The position numbers and the translations under genes are program-made. From positions 930,001 to 994,000 of the forward strand of contig NZ_CP059348.1 in the NCBI RefSeq assembly GCF_013702265.1: a stretch of 64,000 bases of DNA, written 5' to 3'. Numbering within the stretch: the first letter of the stretch is position 1; every line of letters starts with the position of its first letter. This document shows, in pieces, positions 20,937 to 30,962 of this stretch. The notes below the pieces were generated by a model. It was not told the DNA's origin. It did not search any database and saw only the letters and a program-made list of their open reading frames with translations. This DNA is from Providencia rettgeri (GTDB lineage: Bacteria; Pseudomonadota; Gammaproteobacteria; Enterobacterales; Enterobacteriaceae).

Positions 20937-21019
20937 TTTGTAGCACGATCCCTGCCCAAAATGGCGGACAGACAGCAAATTAGGCGCAAGCACCAGAAAG
21001 TTTTTAATAGGAGATTTCG

Positions 21020-21640
21020 ATGTCACATTTTGGCGGTCAGGAGCAGTTAGCATCCCAAATGGCACTTGTGCCAATGGTTATCGAGCAAACCTCTCGAGGT
21101 GAGCGCTCATATGATATTTATTCGCGTCTCTTAAAAGAACGTATTATCTTCCTAACCGGTCAGGTTGAAGATCATATGGCGAACTTAATTGTCGCTCAAA
21201 TGCTATTTCTTGAAGCAGAAAACCCAGAAAAAGATATTCAACTTTATATCAACTCACCAGGCGGTGTGATCACTGCTGGGATGTCAATCTACGACACCAT
21301 GCAGTTTATCAAACCTGATGTGAGTACTATCTGTATGGGACAAGCGTGCTCAATGGGTGCGTTTTTATTAACCGCAGGTACAAAAGGTAAACGTTTCTGC
21401 TTACCAAACTCTCGCGTCATGATCCACCAACCATTAGGTGGCTATCAAGGACAAGCGACAGACATTGAAATTCACGCTCAAGAAATCTTGAAAGTGAAAT
21501 CGCGTATGAATGAATTGATGGCCCAACATACTGGGAAATCCATCGAAGAAATTAGTCGCGACACAGAGCGTGACCGTTTCTTATCAGCAAATGAAGCTAA
21601 AGAATATGGTCTGGTTGATCATATTTATACCAGCCGTTAA
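21020..21640 (+). CDS. clpP: ATP-dependent Clp protease proteolytic subunit
   Basis: ClpP is a tetradecameric serine protease that works with ClpX or ClpA. The catalytic Ser is in GQACSMGAF and the His in MIHQPLGG; the Asp follows about 50 residues later. The N-terminal propeptide precedes [20 protein letters not shown]. The length is 206 residues. TAGGAG lies 7-8 nt before the ATG. It is followed by clpX after 117 bp, as in E. coli. Confidence 0.98.
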   Translation: MSHFGGQEQLASQMALVPMVIEQTSRGERSYDIYSRLLKERIIFLTGQVEDHMANLIVAQMLFLEAENPEKDIQLYINSPGGVITAGMSIYDTMQFIKPDVSTICMGQACSMGAFLLTAGTKGKRFCLPNSRVMIHQPLGGYQGQATDIEIHAQEILKVKSRMNELMAQHTGKSIEEISRDTERDRFLSANEAKEYGLVDHIYTSR

Positions 21641-21757
21641 TTTGCGAATATTTTGATATAATTAATTTATATCTTAAAGGTTTTGAAAATTTCTTGCCTT
21701 GTTTTACTGCGTAAGCCTGATAAAACAAGGCATTATAAATATAAGTGAGGTCTACTG

Positions 21758-23035
21758 ATGACAGATAAACGCAAAGAGGGGGCAGGTAAATTGCTGTACT
21801 GTTCTTTCTGCGGAAAAAGTCAGCATGAAGTGCGTAAGCTGATTGCCGGTCCGTCAGTCTATATTTGTGATGAATGCGTGGATTTATGCCTCGACATCAT
21901 CCGTGAAGAGATCAAAGAACTGGCTCCGCATCGCGAGCGTAGTGAATTGCCAACTCCCCACGAAATCAGACAACATCTTGACGACTACGTTATTGGTCAA
22001 GAAAAAGCGAAAAAAGTGTTAGCGGTTGCTGTTTATAACCACTACAAACGTCTACGTAATGGCGATAAAACCAGCGATGGTGTTGAATTAGGTAAAAGTA
22101 ACATTCTGCTCATTGGCCCGACGGGTAGTGGTAAAACGTTACTAGCAGAAACGTTAGCTCGCTATTTAGATGTGCCATTCACTATGGCGGATGCGACCAC
22201 ATTAACTGAAGCGGGTTACGTGGGTGAAGACGTTGAAAATATCATCCAGAAACTGCTACAAAAATGCGATTATGATGTTGAGAAAGCTCAGCGCGGTATC
22301 GTCTATATCGATGAAATTGATAAAATTTCTCGTAAATCCGATAACCCATCCATCACGCGTGACGTATCAGGTGAAGGGGTGCAGCAAGCATTACTGAAAC
22401 TGATTGAAGGCACCGTAGCTGCGGTTCCGCCACAAGGTGGTCGTAAGCATCCACAGCAAGAGTTTTTACAGGTTGATACCTCGAAAATTCTGTTTATCTG
22501 TGGTGGTGCATTTGCAGGGTTGGATAAAGTTATTGGCCAGCGTCTGAATACACGTTCAGGTATTGGTTTTGCGGCGCAAGTGAAAGGCGAATCTGAGAAG
22601 GCAACGGAAGGTGAATTACTCACTCAAGCGGAGCCTGAAGATCTCATCAAATTTGGCTTGATCCCAGAGTTTATCGGTCGTCTACCTGTGGTTGCCACAT
22701 TGACTGAACTGAGTGAAGAAGCACTGATTCAAATCTTAAAAGAGCCGAAAAACGCATTGACTAAACAGTATCAAGCTCTGTTTAACCTTGAAGGCACTGA
22801 ATTAGAGTTTCGTGAAGAAGCATTAACGGCGATAGCGAAAAAAGCGATGGCGCGTAAAACCGGTGCTCGTGGCTTACGTTCGATCGTCGAAGCTGCTCTA
22901 CTTAATACCATGTACGATCTACCTTCAATGAGTGATGTTGAAAAAGTGGTTGTAGATGAAAATGTGATTAATGAACAGTCAGAACCGCTGTTAATCTACA
23001 GCAAACCAGATGCTCAAGCCTCTGGCGATAATTAA
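21758..23035 (+). CDS. clpX: ATP-dependent Clp protease ATP-binding subunit ClpX
   Basis: This AAA+ unfoldase feeds substrates such as SsrA-tagged proteins to ClpP. The N-terminal zinc domain has the four cysteines YCSFC and CDECVDLC. Walker A is GPTGSGKT (about 120-127), Walker B is IVYIDEIDK, the RKH loop is GGRKHPQQE, and a sensor/arginine-finger region follows. The 425-residue length is normal. Confidence 0.98.
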   Translation: MTDKRKEGAGKLLYCSFCGKSQHEVRKLIAGPSVYICDECVDLCLDIIREEIKELAPHRERSELPTPHEIRQHLDDYVIGQEKAKKVLAVAVYNHYKRLRNGDKTSDGVELGKSNILLIGPTGSGKTLLAETLARYLDVPFTMADATTLTEAGYVGEDVENIIQKLLQKCDYDVEKAQRGIVYIDEIDKISRKSDNPSITRDVSGEGVQQALLKLIEGTVAAVPPQGGRKHPQQEFLQVDTSKILFICGGAFAGLDKVIGQRLNTRSGIGFAAQVKGESEKATEGELLTQAEPEDLIKFGLIPEFIGRLPVVATLTELSEEALIQILKEPKNALTKQYQALFNLEGTELEFREEALTAIAKKAMARKTGARGLRSIVEAALLNTMYDLPSMSDVEKVVVDENVINEQSEPLLIYSKPDAQASGDN

Positions 23036-23066
23036 TTTCTTGTCTGTGTTCAATAAGTAATCAAAT

Positions 23067-23097
23067 AAAATGAGGGGTAACCCTCATTTTGTTTTTT
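23067..23097 (+). terminator. Terminator of clpX
   Basis: AAAATGAGGG (23067-23076) pairs with CCCTCATTTT (23081-23090) across a 4-nt loop, then a T run. Confidence 0.85.
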
Positions 23098-23111
23098 ATG
23101 CTTAACTAACC

Positions 23112-23139
23112 ATTGAATGCTAAAATCTTGTCCCCATAT
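23112..23139 (+). promoter_or_regulatory. Sigma-32 heat-shock promoter of lon
   Basis: ATTGAA (23112-23117), a 14-bp spacer and CCCCATAT (23132-23139) match the heat-shock consensus and closely resemble the known E. coli lon promoter. The start of transcription would be about 120 bp before the ATG. Confidence 0.8.
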
Positions 23140-23268
23140 AGTTTATATTCTTAGTTGTGGTTTCCTTATTTTGAAAGAACGCTGTTTATATTGCAGTGTT
23201 TTACAAGAATTTTTTCTGTTATAAGCAGAAACCCTTAACTGGCGTGTGCTAAACGAAGAGAGAGCTTT

Positions 23269-25698
23269 ATGAATCCAGAGCGTTCCGAACGCATTGAAAT
23301 ACCAGTATTGCCTCTGCGTGATGTAGTGGTGTACCCACATATGGTGATCCCACTGTTTGTTGGACGTGAAAAATCCATTCACAGTCTGGAAGCAGCAATG
23401 GATCATGATAAGCAAGTGATGCTGGTTGCGCAAAAAGAAGCCTCAACCGATGAACCTGGGGTGAATGATCTATTTACTGTTGGGACAATTGCGTCTGTGA
23501 TTCAGATGCTGAAACTACCTGATGGTACCGTTAAAGTGTTAGTTGAAGGACTACGTCGTGCTCGTATTACTAGCCTGACTGATAACGGCGAGTATTTCTT
23601 AGCACAAGCTGAATACCTAGCGAATGATGGTGCGAAAGCGGCTATCTACGATGACGCATCAAAAGCACCTAGCACTGCGGAATTGGTTGATGAAAAAGAG
23701 CAAGAAGTTTTATATCGCACTATCGTCAGCCAGTTCGAAAGCTACATCAAACTGAACAAAAAAATTCCACCTGAAGTTCTGACTTCACTGCATGCGATTG
23801 AGCAAGACCAGCTAGATAAACTGGCTGATACGATTGCTTCACATATGCCGTTAAAGCTGGCAGACAAACAGCGCGTTTTAGAAATGGCAAACATTGCTGA
23901 GCGTGTTGAGTTCCTGATGGCAATGATGGAATCAGAAACTGAGTTACTGCAAGTTGAAAAACGCATTCGTAACCGCGTGAAAAAACAGATGGAAAAAAGC
24001 CAGCGCGAGTACTATTTGAATGAGCAAATGAAAGCGATTCAAAAAGAACTTGGCGAAATGGATGATGCTCCAGATGAAAACGAATCGCTGAAACGTAAAA
24101 TCGAAGAAGCGAAAATGCCAAAAGAGGCACAAGAAAAAGCCGAAGCTGAATTGCAGAAGCTGAAAATGATGTCTCCAATGTCAGCTGAAGCGACTGTGGT
24201 TCGTAGCTACATTGACTGGATGGTTCAGGTTCCGTGGCATAAGCGCAGCAAAGTCAAAAAAGATTTAGTGAAAGCGCAAGAAGTGCTCGACACAGACCAC
24301 TATGGCTTAGAGCGCGTTAAAGATCGTATCCTTGAATACCTCGCGGTTCAAAGCCGTGTTAGTAAAATCAAAGGGCCAATCTTATGCTTAGTCGGGCCTC
24401 CAGGGGTTGGTAAAACGTCTCTGGGACAATCTATCGCGAAAGCGACAGGGCGTGAATATACCCGTATGGCTCTGGGTGGGGTTCGTGACGAAGCAGAAAT
24501 CCGTGGTCACCGCCGCACTTATATTGGTTCAATGCCGGGTAAACTTATCCAGAAAATGGCGAAAGTTGGGGTTAAAAACCCACTATTTTTACTGGATGAA
24601 ATCGACAAAATGTCTTCAGACATGCGTGGGGATCCTGCATCAGCACTGTTAGAAGTGTTAGATCCAGAGCAAAACGTTGCATTCAACGACCATTATCTGG
24701 AAGTTGATTATGACCTGTCTGACGTGATGTTCGTGGCGACATCGAACTCGATGAATATCCCTGCACCATTATTAGACCGTATGGAAGTGATCCGTCTGTC
24801 TGGTTATACCGAAGACGAAAAACTGAATATTGCTAAGAGACATTTACTATCTAAGCAAATCGAGCGTAATGCCTTGAAAAAAGGTGAATTATCTATCGAT
24901 GATGGCGCAATTATGAGCATCATTCGTTACTACACTCGTGAAGCTGGTGTGCGTGGATTAGAACGTGAAATTTCTAAACTGTGCCGTAAAGCAGTGAAAG
25001 CGCTGCTGATGGATAAAAAACTGAAGCATATTGAGATCACTGCGGATAATCTGAAAGATTACTTAGGTGTTCGTCGCTTTGACTACGGTCATGCTGATAC
25101 CGAAAACCGTGTAGGGCAAGTGACTGGCTTAGCATGGACAGAAGTGGGCGGTGATCTACTGACCATCGAAACTGCCTGTGTACCGGGTAAAGGTAAATTA
25201 ACTTACACTGGTTCTCTGGGTGAAGTGATGCAAGAGTCAATCCAAACTGCACTGACAGTGGTACGCGCTCGTGCAGAAAAACTGGGTATCAATGGTGACT
25301 TCTATGAAAAACGTGATATTCACGTTCACGTACCAGAAGGGGCAACACCGAAAGATGGTCCAAGTGCGGGTATCGCAATGTCAACGGCACTGGTTTCTTG
25401 CTTAACAGGTAACCCTGTAAAAGCGGATGTGGCGATGACCGGTGAAATTACGTTACGCGGGTTAGTATTACCAATTGGCGGGTTGAAAGAAAAGTTACTG
25501 GCAGCTCATCGTGGTGGTATTAAAACAGTTCTTATCCCTGATGATAACAAACGTGATTTAGAAGAAATCCCTCAGAATGTGATTGCTGATTTGCAAATCC
25601 ATCCTGTTAAGACAATTGAAGAAGTCCTCTCATTAGCATTAGTCAATCCTCCTTTTGGGGCTGAAGTGGTCCAAAAGAAAGCTAAAAGAGTGAGCTGA
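23269..25698 (+). CDS. lon: ATP-dependent protease La (Lon)
   Basis: Lon is a hexameric AAA+ serine protease that removes misfolded proteins and regulators. It has an N-terminal substrate domain, Walker A GPPGVGKTS (about 374-382), Walker B PLFLLDEIDK, catalytic Ser in PKDGPSAG and catalytic Lys in GGLKEKLLAAHRGG. At 809 residues it is longer than E. coli Lon (784). About 18 extra residues lie at 118-140 between AEYL and DEKEQEVL, and the C-terminus is slightly longer. Confidence 0.98.
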   Translation: MNPERSERIEIPVLPLRDVVVYPHMVIPLFVGREKSIHSLEAAMDHDKQVMLVAQKEASTDEPGVNDLFTVGTIASVIQMLKLPDGTVKVLVEGLRRARITSLTDNGEYFLAQAEYLANDGAKAAIYDDASKAPSTAELVDEKEQEVLYRTIVSQFESYIKLNKKIPPEVLTSLHAIEQDQLDKLADTIASHMPLKLADKQRVLEMANIAERVEFLMAMMESETELLQVEKRIRNRVKKQMEKSQREYYLNEQMKAIQKELGEMDDAPDENESLKRKIEEAKMPKEAQEKAEAELQKLKMMSPMSAEATVVRSYIDWMVQVPWHKRSKVKKDLVKAQEVLDTDHYGLERVKDRILEYLAVQSRVSKIKGPILCLVGPPGVGKTSLGQSIAKATGREYTRMALGGVRDEAEIRGHRRTYIGSMPGKLIQKMAKVGVKNPLFLLDEIDKMSSDMRGDPASALLEVLDPEQNVAFNDHYLEVDYDLSDVMFVATSNSMNIPAPLLDRMEVIRLSGYTEDEKLNIAKRHLLSKQIERNALKKGELSIDDGAIMSIIRYYTREAGVRGLEREISKLCRKAVKALLMDKKLKHIEITADNLKDYLGVRRFDYGHADTENRVGQVTGLAWTEVGGDLLTIETACVPGKGKLTYTGSLGEVMQESIQTALTVVRARAEKLGINGDFYEKRDIHVHVPEGATPKDGPSAGIAMSTALVSCLTGNPVKADVAMTGEITLRGLVLPIGGLKEKLLAAHRGGIKTVLIPDDNKRDLEEIPQNVIADLQIHPVKTIEEVLSLALVNPPFGAEVVQKKAKRVS

Positions 25699-25720
25699 AT
25701 CAAGAAGTTTGTATAAAATT

Positions 25721-25758
25721 AAGGCTGACAGCTAATTTAGGGCTTGTCAGTCTTTTTT
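25721..25758 (+). terminator. Terminator of lon
   Basis: A 10-bp stem with one G-U pair (25721-25730 with 25745-25754) is followed by a T run. Confidence 0.8.
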
Positions 25759-25855
25759 TTCGTCGCTACTTTAGCGAAGATTCTGATAATGGTTAGCGTG
25801 CTATCTGTTTTCTTGCCATTAATATTCAGGATTGATATAACGGCTGCATCATTAA

Positions 25856-25885
25856 TTAACTATACTTAGTAATGTTAACTATACT
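25856..25885 (+). repeat. Repeated TTAACTATACT in the hupB promoter region
   Basis: The 11-bp unit occurs at 25856-25866 and 25875-25885. Each contains TATACT, a good -10 hexamer, so these may be tandem promoter elements about two helical turns apart. Confidence 0.4.
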
Positions 25886-25936
25886 GTAGTTGGTTAATTA
25901 ACCGATAAAGTCAAAACTAATATGGGGATGATAATA

Positions 25937-26212
25937 GTGAATAAGTCTCAACTGATTGAAAAAATCGCTGCAGAAGCGAATATTTCTAAAGCCGCAGCAG
26001 GTCGCGTAGTCGACGCTTTCGTTGCTTCTGTAACGAAATCTCTGAGCAAAGGTGATGATGTTACTTTAGTTGGTTTTGGTACTTTTAATGTACGTCAACG
26101 CGCAGCACGTACAGGTCGTAACCCGCAGACAGGTAAAGAAATTAAAATCGCTGCGGCAAAAGTTCCTGCATTCCGTGCAGGCAAAGGTCTTAAAGACGCT
26201 GTTAACGGTTAA
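25937..26212 (+). CDS. hupB: DNA-binding protein HU-beta
   Basis: HU-beta is a nucleoid protein that dimerises with HU-alpha and bends DNA. It begins [11 protein letters not shown] and carries the arm signature [11 protein letters not shown] chose the GTG at 25937 because the first residues then align with E. coli HupB; the GGGGATG sequence upstream acts as the ribosome site rather than as an in-frame ATG start at 25922. The length is 91 residues. It lies between lon and ppiD, as in E. coli. Confidence 0.95.
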   Translation: MNKSQLIEKIAAEANISKAAAGRVVDAFVASVTKSLSKGDDVTLVGFGTFNVRQRAARTGRNPQTGKEIKIAAAKVPAFRAGKGLKDAVNG

Positions 26213-26287
26213 TTGAGTTTAGTTTCGTCTTTCACGCATTTTTGCGAAAACTCAAACTGACGTAATGTCTTTAATCAGCTAATATAT

Positions 26288-26320
26288 AAGCGCGCCATGG
26301 AAATGGTGCGCTTTTTTTTC
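26288..26320 (+). terminator. Terminator of hupB
   Basis: AAGCGC and CCAT pair with ATGG and GCGCTT across a 4-nt loop with one G-U pair, followed by eight T residues. Confidence 0.9.
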
Positions 26321-26385
26321 TATCTGAGTTAAAATTAGCGTAATATTAAGAAATTCAACAAAGCAAAGCGGAGTTAAGCCTTTTT

Positions 26386-28254
26386 ATGATGGAAGATCTA
26401 CGCACGAAGGCGAACAGTCCTTTTATTAAAGTGTTGTTAGCTATTATTATCTTGTCATTCGTGCTGACAGGTGTTGCTGGCTATGTGATTGGTGGCTCAA
26501 GTAATAATGCTGCTGAAGTCAATGGACAGCCAATAAGCAAGGAACAATTACAGCAAGCTTTCCAGCAAGAGCGCCAGTCATTACAAGAATACTTAGGAGA
26601 TAAATTCTCTGAAGTTGCAAGTAATGACAACTACATGAAAGAGCTGCGTACCCAAGCTTTGAATAACTTAATCAATAATCAATTGATTAACCAATACGCT
26701 AATGAATTACAACTCTCTGCTAGCGACCAACAAATTGAGCAAGCTATTTTTGCTATGCAAGTTTTCCAAACGAACGGGAATTTTGATAGTGAGAAATACC
26801 GCGAAATTTTAAAACGTTACAATATTAATGCAGATGATTTTGCGGCACAAATTCGCCAAGATTTAGTTCGCGCACAATTAGGTAAATCGTTCACCGGAAC
26901 AGAATTTGCTCTGCCTTCAGAAGTAAAAGCGTATGCAGAATTGTTTATGCAAGAGCGTGAAGTTCGTACAGCAAGCTTGTCGTTAGCTGCGCTAGAAGCT
27001 AAACAAACTGTTTCTGAAGATGAATTAAAAGCATATTACGCGGCAAATCAAAACAGTTTCATTTCTCCTGAACAAGTTCAAGTAAGCTATGTAGAAATGG
27101 ATGCGGCATCTATGCCAAAAGCATCTGTGACGGCTGAAGAAGTGAAAGCTTACTATGATGAAAATCTGAAGAATTTCACTAAAGCGGAACAAAAGCTATA
27201 TAGCATGATTCAAGTCGCATCAGAAAAAGATGCGCAAGCTTTACAAGCCGAGCTGAAAGGCGGTGCTGATTTCGCAACGTTAGCTACCGAAAAATCCACA
27301 GATAAATTCAGTGCAGGTAACAAAGGTGTGATTGGCTGGATGGAAGCAACATCGACACCAAGCGAAATCATCAGTGCGAATTTAACCGAGAAAGGTCAAG
27401 TTTCTGCACCGATAAAAGTCCAAGATAATTATGTCTTATTCCGTTTGGATGATGTTAAGCCAGAAGCGATTAAGCCTTTTGATGACGTTAAATCAAGTAT
27501 TGAAACTAGCTTAGTCCAAGATAAAAGCGTCAAACAATTTTACGATTTACAACAGAAAGTGAGTGAAGCTGCGACTAATGACAATGAATCATTAGCATCA
27601 GTTGAAAGCATTTCTGGCTTGAAAGTGGCGACTACTGGCTGGTTTGATCGTCAAAACCCACCGGCACAACTGAATTTCCCGAAAGTCATTAATGAAGTTT
27701 TCAGCGACCGTTTAGTCGATAAAAAAGGCACAACAGGTATCAACTCTGACGTGATCAACGTTGAAGGGGACCGTGCGTTTGTCCTGCGTGTGACTGACTA
27801 TAAAGCGGAATCAACAGAGCCATTCGAAACAGTGAAAGCGGATATCGAAGCATTAGTTAAGCGTCAGAAAGCATCTGCTCAATTAAAAGCGAATGGTGAG
27901 AAATTACTGGCAGAGTTACAAGCGGGTAAAGGTGATGAAGCATTGAAAGCTGCAGACACCCAATTTGGCGCTGTTCAAACAGTTTCATTCCTTGCACCTG
28001 CAACGGATGTGACTGACGTTGCGATGAAAATGACACCGCCAACTGACGGTAAGCCAACTTATGCAATCGCTTATGATCAAAAAGATAATCTGCTAATTGT
28101 TCAATTAGATAAAGTGACTTTAGGTCAGCCAACCGCTGATGAACTGAGCCAGTTATCGAACGAATATCGTGGCGCAATGAGTTCAGCGGTGAATGAAGCC
28201 TTGATGCTGAATTTACGCGCGAATGCAAAAATTGAAGTGCAAAGCTTAGAATAA
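26386..28254 (+). CDS. ppiD: Periplasmic folding chaperone PpiD
   Basis: PpiD is anchored in the inner membrane at the Sec translocon and helps newly exported proteins fold. It has a single N-terminal transmembrane helix (about 16-36), a SurA-like helical domain and an inactive-type parvulin domain near 266-355 (GADFATLATEKSTD). The C-terminal helical region is long. The 622 residues match the E. coli length of 623. Identity to E. coli is clearly lower than for Lon or ClpX. Confidence 0.96.
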   Translation: MMEDLRTKANSPFIKVLLAIIILSFVLTGVAGYVIGGSSNNAAEVNGQPISKEQLQQAFQQERQSLQEYLGDKFSEVASNDNYMKELRTQALNNLINNQLINQYANELQLSASDQQIEQAIFAMQVFQTNGNFDSEKYREILKRYNINADDFAAQIRQDLVRAQLGKSFTGTEFALPSEVKAYAELFMQEREVRTASLSLAALEAKQTVSEDELKAYYAANQNSFISPEQVQVSYVEMDAASMPKASVTAEEVKAYYDENLKNFTKAEQKLYSMIQVASEKDAQALQAELKGGADFATLATEKSTDKFSAGNKGVIGWMEATSTPSEIISANLTEKGQVSAPIKVQDNYVLFRLDDVKPEAIKPFDDVKSSIETSLVQDKSVKQFYDLQQKVSEAATNDNESLASVESISGLKVATTGWFDRQNPPAQLNFPKVINEVFSDRLVDKKGTTGINSDVINVEGDRAFVLRVTDYKAESTEPFETVKADIEALVKRQKASAQLKANGEKLLAELQAGKGDEALKAADTQFGAVQTVSFLAPATDVTDVAMKMTPPTDGKPTYAIAYDQKDNLLIVQLDKVTLGQPTADELSQLSNEYRGAMSSAVNEALMLNLRANAKIEVQSLE

Positions 28255-28272
28255 GTTATTTGCATGGAATAA

Positions 28273-28338
28273 TTGCGAAGCGCTTCGCAACTAAAATTGT
28301 AATCTCTGTAATAGAAGGCCACCCATTGGGTGGCCTTT
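28273..28338 (+). terminator. Palindrome and terminator after ppiD
   Basis: A perfect 18-bp palindrome TTGCGAAGCGCTTCGCAA lies at 28273-28290. A second hairpin (28315-28325 with 28327-28337) ends in TTT and is the more likely terminator. The first may add mRNA stability or bind a regulator. Confidence 0.7.
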
Positions 28339-28414
28339 CGCATTGTATAAACCGAAGAAAAGTTTTTGGAAAAGTTCTCTGGCATTGTGATGTCTCAACA
28401 CACATAGGAGAACA

Positions 28415-28789
28415 ATGATGAAATGGAATAAAAGCATTAAACAAGGATTAGGGACAGTGTTAATGGTGGCAATGTTATGCCCTTTATCTGTATTTGCAGC
28501 AATCAAGAAAGCAGAAACTGAAAAACCGGTAGCAGCGATAGTACAGCCTCAAAATAGTGATGAAGTAAAAAACGTGGCGAGTTTAGTATCCCCAGACCAA
28601 GTGAACATTAATCAAGCCACTGCAGAAGAATTAGCGAGGAAACTCAATGGAATTGGTAAGCAGAAAGCTCAGGCTATAGTGGAATACCGAGAAAAATACG
28701 GCGCTTTTAATACGGTTGAAAATATCCTTGAAGTGCAGGGAATTGGACCTGCATTTTTAGAGAAAAATCGTAATAAACTTGTTCTATAA
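28415..28789 (+). CDS. ybaV: ComEA-like helix-hairpin-helix protein YbaV
   Basis: The 124-residue protein has a signal peptide (cut near VFAA) and a C-terminal ComEA-type double helix-hairpin-helix domain (LNGIGKQKAQAIVEY and LEVQGIGPAFLEKN) preceded by VNINQATAEEL. Such domains bind DNA without sequence preference; a role in DNA uptake is possible but unproven in enterobacteria. AGGAGAAC precedes the double ATG at 28415. Confidence 0.92.
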   Translation: MMKWNKSIKQGLGTVLMVAMLCPLSVFAAIKKAETEKPVAAIVQPQNSDEVKNVASLVSPDQVNINQATAEELARKLNGIGKQKAQAIVEYREKYGAFNTVENILEVQGIGPAFLEKNRNKLVL

Positions 28790-28791
28790 GC

Positions 28792-28826
28792 AAAATAGCC
28801 CACTTTCAACGTGGGCTATTTTTTAG
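28792..28826 (+). terminator. Terminator of ybaV
   Basis: AAAATAGCCCAC (28792-28803) pairs perfectly with GTGGGCTATTTT (28811-28822), then more T residues. Confidence 0.9.
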
Positions 28827-29002
28827 GAAATAGAAAGTCGTGTTATGAGATTAAAAATAAATTATGGGTAATCTTTATACTATTAAATTTAATTTAAAGC
28901 GCGAATATGAGAGCTAAGTCTGATTAGTGATATTTTTTCAGCAGCCCTTTCAAATATTTGTTACTTTTATGTTATCAAATAATTCAACTGGTCGGAGTAG
29001 TT

Positions 29003-29431
29003 ATGGCAATACACATAAAAGTGCTCGGTTATCACATTGATGTCTTTCAGCATGTCAATAATGCTCGGTACTTAGAGTTCTATGAAGCGGATAGATGGGA
29101 TTGGATGGGCAAAGCTAATCTTATTGAATGGGCTATCCAGCATAGAATAGTTATGGCGGCCGTGAATATTAATGTTAACTATTTCCAAGCCGTTGGGTTG
29201 GGCGATGAGCTAACCGTCATTTCACGAATGGATAAAATCGGAGTGAAGAGTGCTGTTTGTTACCAACAAATTATTCGCCATCGTAATGGGGTTGATGAAG
29301 TGGTATCCGATGCGTACGTCACGTTTGTCTTCATTGATGGTAAAGTTAATAAAGCCATGGTGATCGAGGATGAACTCCGAGAAAAAATTGAGTCACTGAA
29401 AAATAAAACAGATGCTTTTATCGAAGTATAG
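29003..29431 (+). CDS. tesC: Long-chain acyl-CoA thioesterase (hotdog fold)
   Basis: This 4HBT-family hotdog thioesterase corresponds to E. coli YbaW/TesC. The N-terminus GYHIDVFQHVNNARYLEFYE contains the catalytic Asp region. I chose the ATG at 29003 because GGAG lies 6 nt before it; the frame extends upstream to a TTG at 28958 without homology. The length is 142 residues. In E. coli ybaE and cof lie between ybaW and queC; both are absent here. Confidence 0.92.
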   Translation: MAIHIKVLGYHIDVFQHVNNARYLEFYEADRWDWMGKANLIEWAIQHRIVMAAVNINVNYFQAVGLGDELTVISRMDKIGVKSAVCYQQIIRHRNGVDEVVSDAYVTFVFIDGKVNKAMVIEDELREKIESLKNKTDAFIEV

Positions 29432-29447
29432 GCAAATTAGCAGTATA

Positions 29448-29477
29448 GCCAACCAGGAAACACGAACCATGGTTGGC
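29448..29477. terminator. Hairpin between tesC and queC
   Basis: GCCAACCA (29448-29455) pairs with TGGTTGGC (29470-29477) between convergent genes. Confidence 0.65.
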
Positions 29478-29485
29478 CTTTAGAA

Positions 29486-30187
29486 TTACTTCGTTGCGTT
29501 GAGTTGCTTGAGTAATGAATCCATAACGGCTTGTTTATTATTAAGATAATAATTCAAGCCTTTGCTGCGTAAATGGCAGGCTGCACATTCGGAACAGCCA
29601 TCACCAGGAATACCATTGTAGCAAGTGAGAGTTTGAGTGCGGATAGTCTCCAGATGACCATAATAGTCAGCAAGAGCCCAAGTTTGCGCTTTGTCTAACC
29701 ACATAAGTGGTGTTTCGAAACGAATGTCTTTTGCTAGGCCTAGACTAACGGCATGATTGAGCGCTTTGACAAACTCGTCACGGCAGTCGGGATAACCTGA
29801 AAAGTCAGTTTCACAGACACCAGTGATCACTGCTTCCGCTTTAACCTGGTAGGCATAGATAGCGGCGAGTGTTAGGAATAGAATGTTACGTCCGGGTACA
29901 AATGTGCTTGGTAACCCGCTGGCTTCACTCTCTTCATAGTCAGGAACCGGAATATTATCACGGGTTAAGCTACTAACCGCTAGCTCATTAAGCAGAGTGA
30001 CATCGAGAACTTTATGCGCTTTTGCGCCTAATTGTAGGCTGAGCTTTTGTGCAATATCGATTTCTAAGCGGTGGCGTTGACCATAATCAAAGGTGACACA
30101 ATGAACCTCATCATAATATTTGAGTGCTTGAATTAGGCAGGTTGTTGAGTCTTGCCCTCCGCTGAAGACAACAACAGCACGTTTCAT
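29486..30187 (-). CDS. queC: 7-cyano-7-deazaguanine synthase
   Basis: QueC converts 7-carboxy-7-deazaguanine to preQ0 with ATP and ammonia in queuosine synthesis. The PP-loop SGGQDSTT is at about 9-16. The zinc ligands are in the C-terminal [19 protein letters not shown]. The length is 233 residues. It is divergent from decR; the 229-bp shared gap must contain both promoters. Confidence 0.96.
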   Translation of the reverse strand: MKRAVVVFSGGQDSTTCLIQALKYYDEVHCVTFDYGQRHRLEIDIAQKLSLQLGAKAHKVLDVTLLNELAVSSLTRDNIPVPDYEESEASGLPSTFVPGRNILFLTLAAIYAYQVKAEAVITGVCETDFSGYPDCRDEFVKALNHAVSLGLAKDIRFETPLMWLDKAQTWALADYYGHLETIRTQTLTCYNGIPGDGCSECAACHLRSKGLNYYLNNKQAVMDSLLKQLNATK

Positions 30188-30416
30188 GAGTCTCTCCTAA
30201 GATTAAATAATGAGGATATTAATTTAGCCCTATGTTAACGAGCCAAGAGGAGAATGAACAGTCTGTTTTTGTACCATCAACCTCTAACTTAAGCAATTTA
30301 TGCTATGTTTCGGTTATTTATGCAAAGTTATTCTACAATACTAGCAATTCGTAACAGCTTTATTATTTAATCATGATAAAATTTTGCTGATAATAAGATT
30401 CGCTCAGGGGCTAAAC

Positions 30417-30878
30417 ATGCTGGATAAAATAGATAAAAAACTACTTTGCTTATTACAAAATGACAGCAGCCTATCATTAAACTCATTAGCCGAAGCCGTC
30501 AACTTAACCTCGACACCGTGCTGGAAGCGACTTAAGCGGTTAGAAGACGAAGGATATATTCGAGGACGTGTCACGCTATTAGACGGTGAAAAGCTGGGGT
30601 TGGGGCTGACGGTGATTGTCATGATTAAAACCCAACAACATAATAGCGAATGGTATGCGCAATTTGTTTCATTTGTAGAAAAATTACCAGAAGTTTTAGT
30701 GTTTTATCGCATGGCCGGTGAGTATGACTATCTGATGCAAGTCGAAGTTCATGATATGAAATCCTATGATCTATTTTATAAGAAACTGGTCAATGGCGTT
30801 CATGGATTAATTGATGTAACTTCCAGTTTTGCAATGGAAAAAATAAAATACACAACCGTGTTGCCAATCCCTGACTAA
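30417..30878 (+). CDS. decR: Lrp/AsnC-family regulator DecR
   Basis: The N-terminal helix-turn-helix ([23 protein letters not shown]) is followed by a RAM ligand domain ([12 protein letters not shown]). In E. coli DecR (YbaO) activates cysteine detoxification. I chose the ATG at 30417 because AGGGG is 6 nt upstream. The length is 153 residues. It is immediately upstream of mdlAB, as in E. coli. Confidence 0.92.
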   Translation: MLDKIDKKLLCLLQNDSSLSLNSLAEAVNLTSTPCWKRLKRLEDEGYIRGRVTLLDGEKLGLGLTVIVMIKTQQHNSEWYAQFVSFVEKLPEVLVFYRMAGEYDYLMQVEVHDMKSYDLFYKKLVNGVHGLIDVTSSFAMEKIKYTTVLPIPD

Positions 30879-30962
30879 TCAGCAAGTCACACATTAGCGG
30901 AAGAGCACAAAGTCCCTAATAATAAAGCAAGCAGTCACTAACATCATTCAAGGCAGTAATAC

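Noticed and set aside
23747..24178. Long minus-strand reading frame inside lon
   Set aside because: It is a shadow of lon in an opposite frame; its translation has no family features and lon is fully conserved here.
30188..30416. preQ1 riboswitch upstream of queC
   Set aside because: I see no match to the preQ1 aptamer in the leader on the minus strand, and such riboswitches are not usual for queC in this group.
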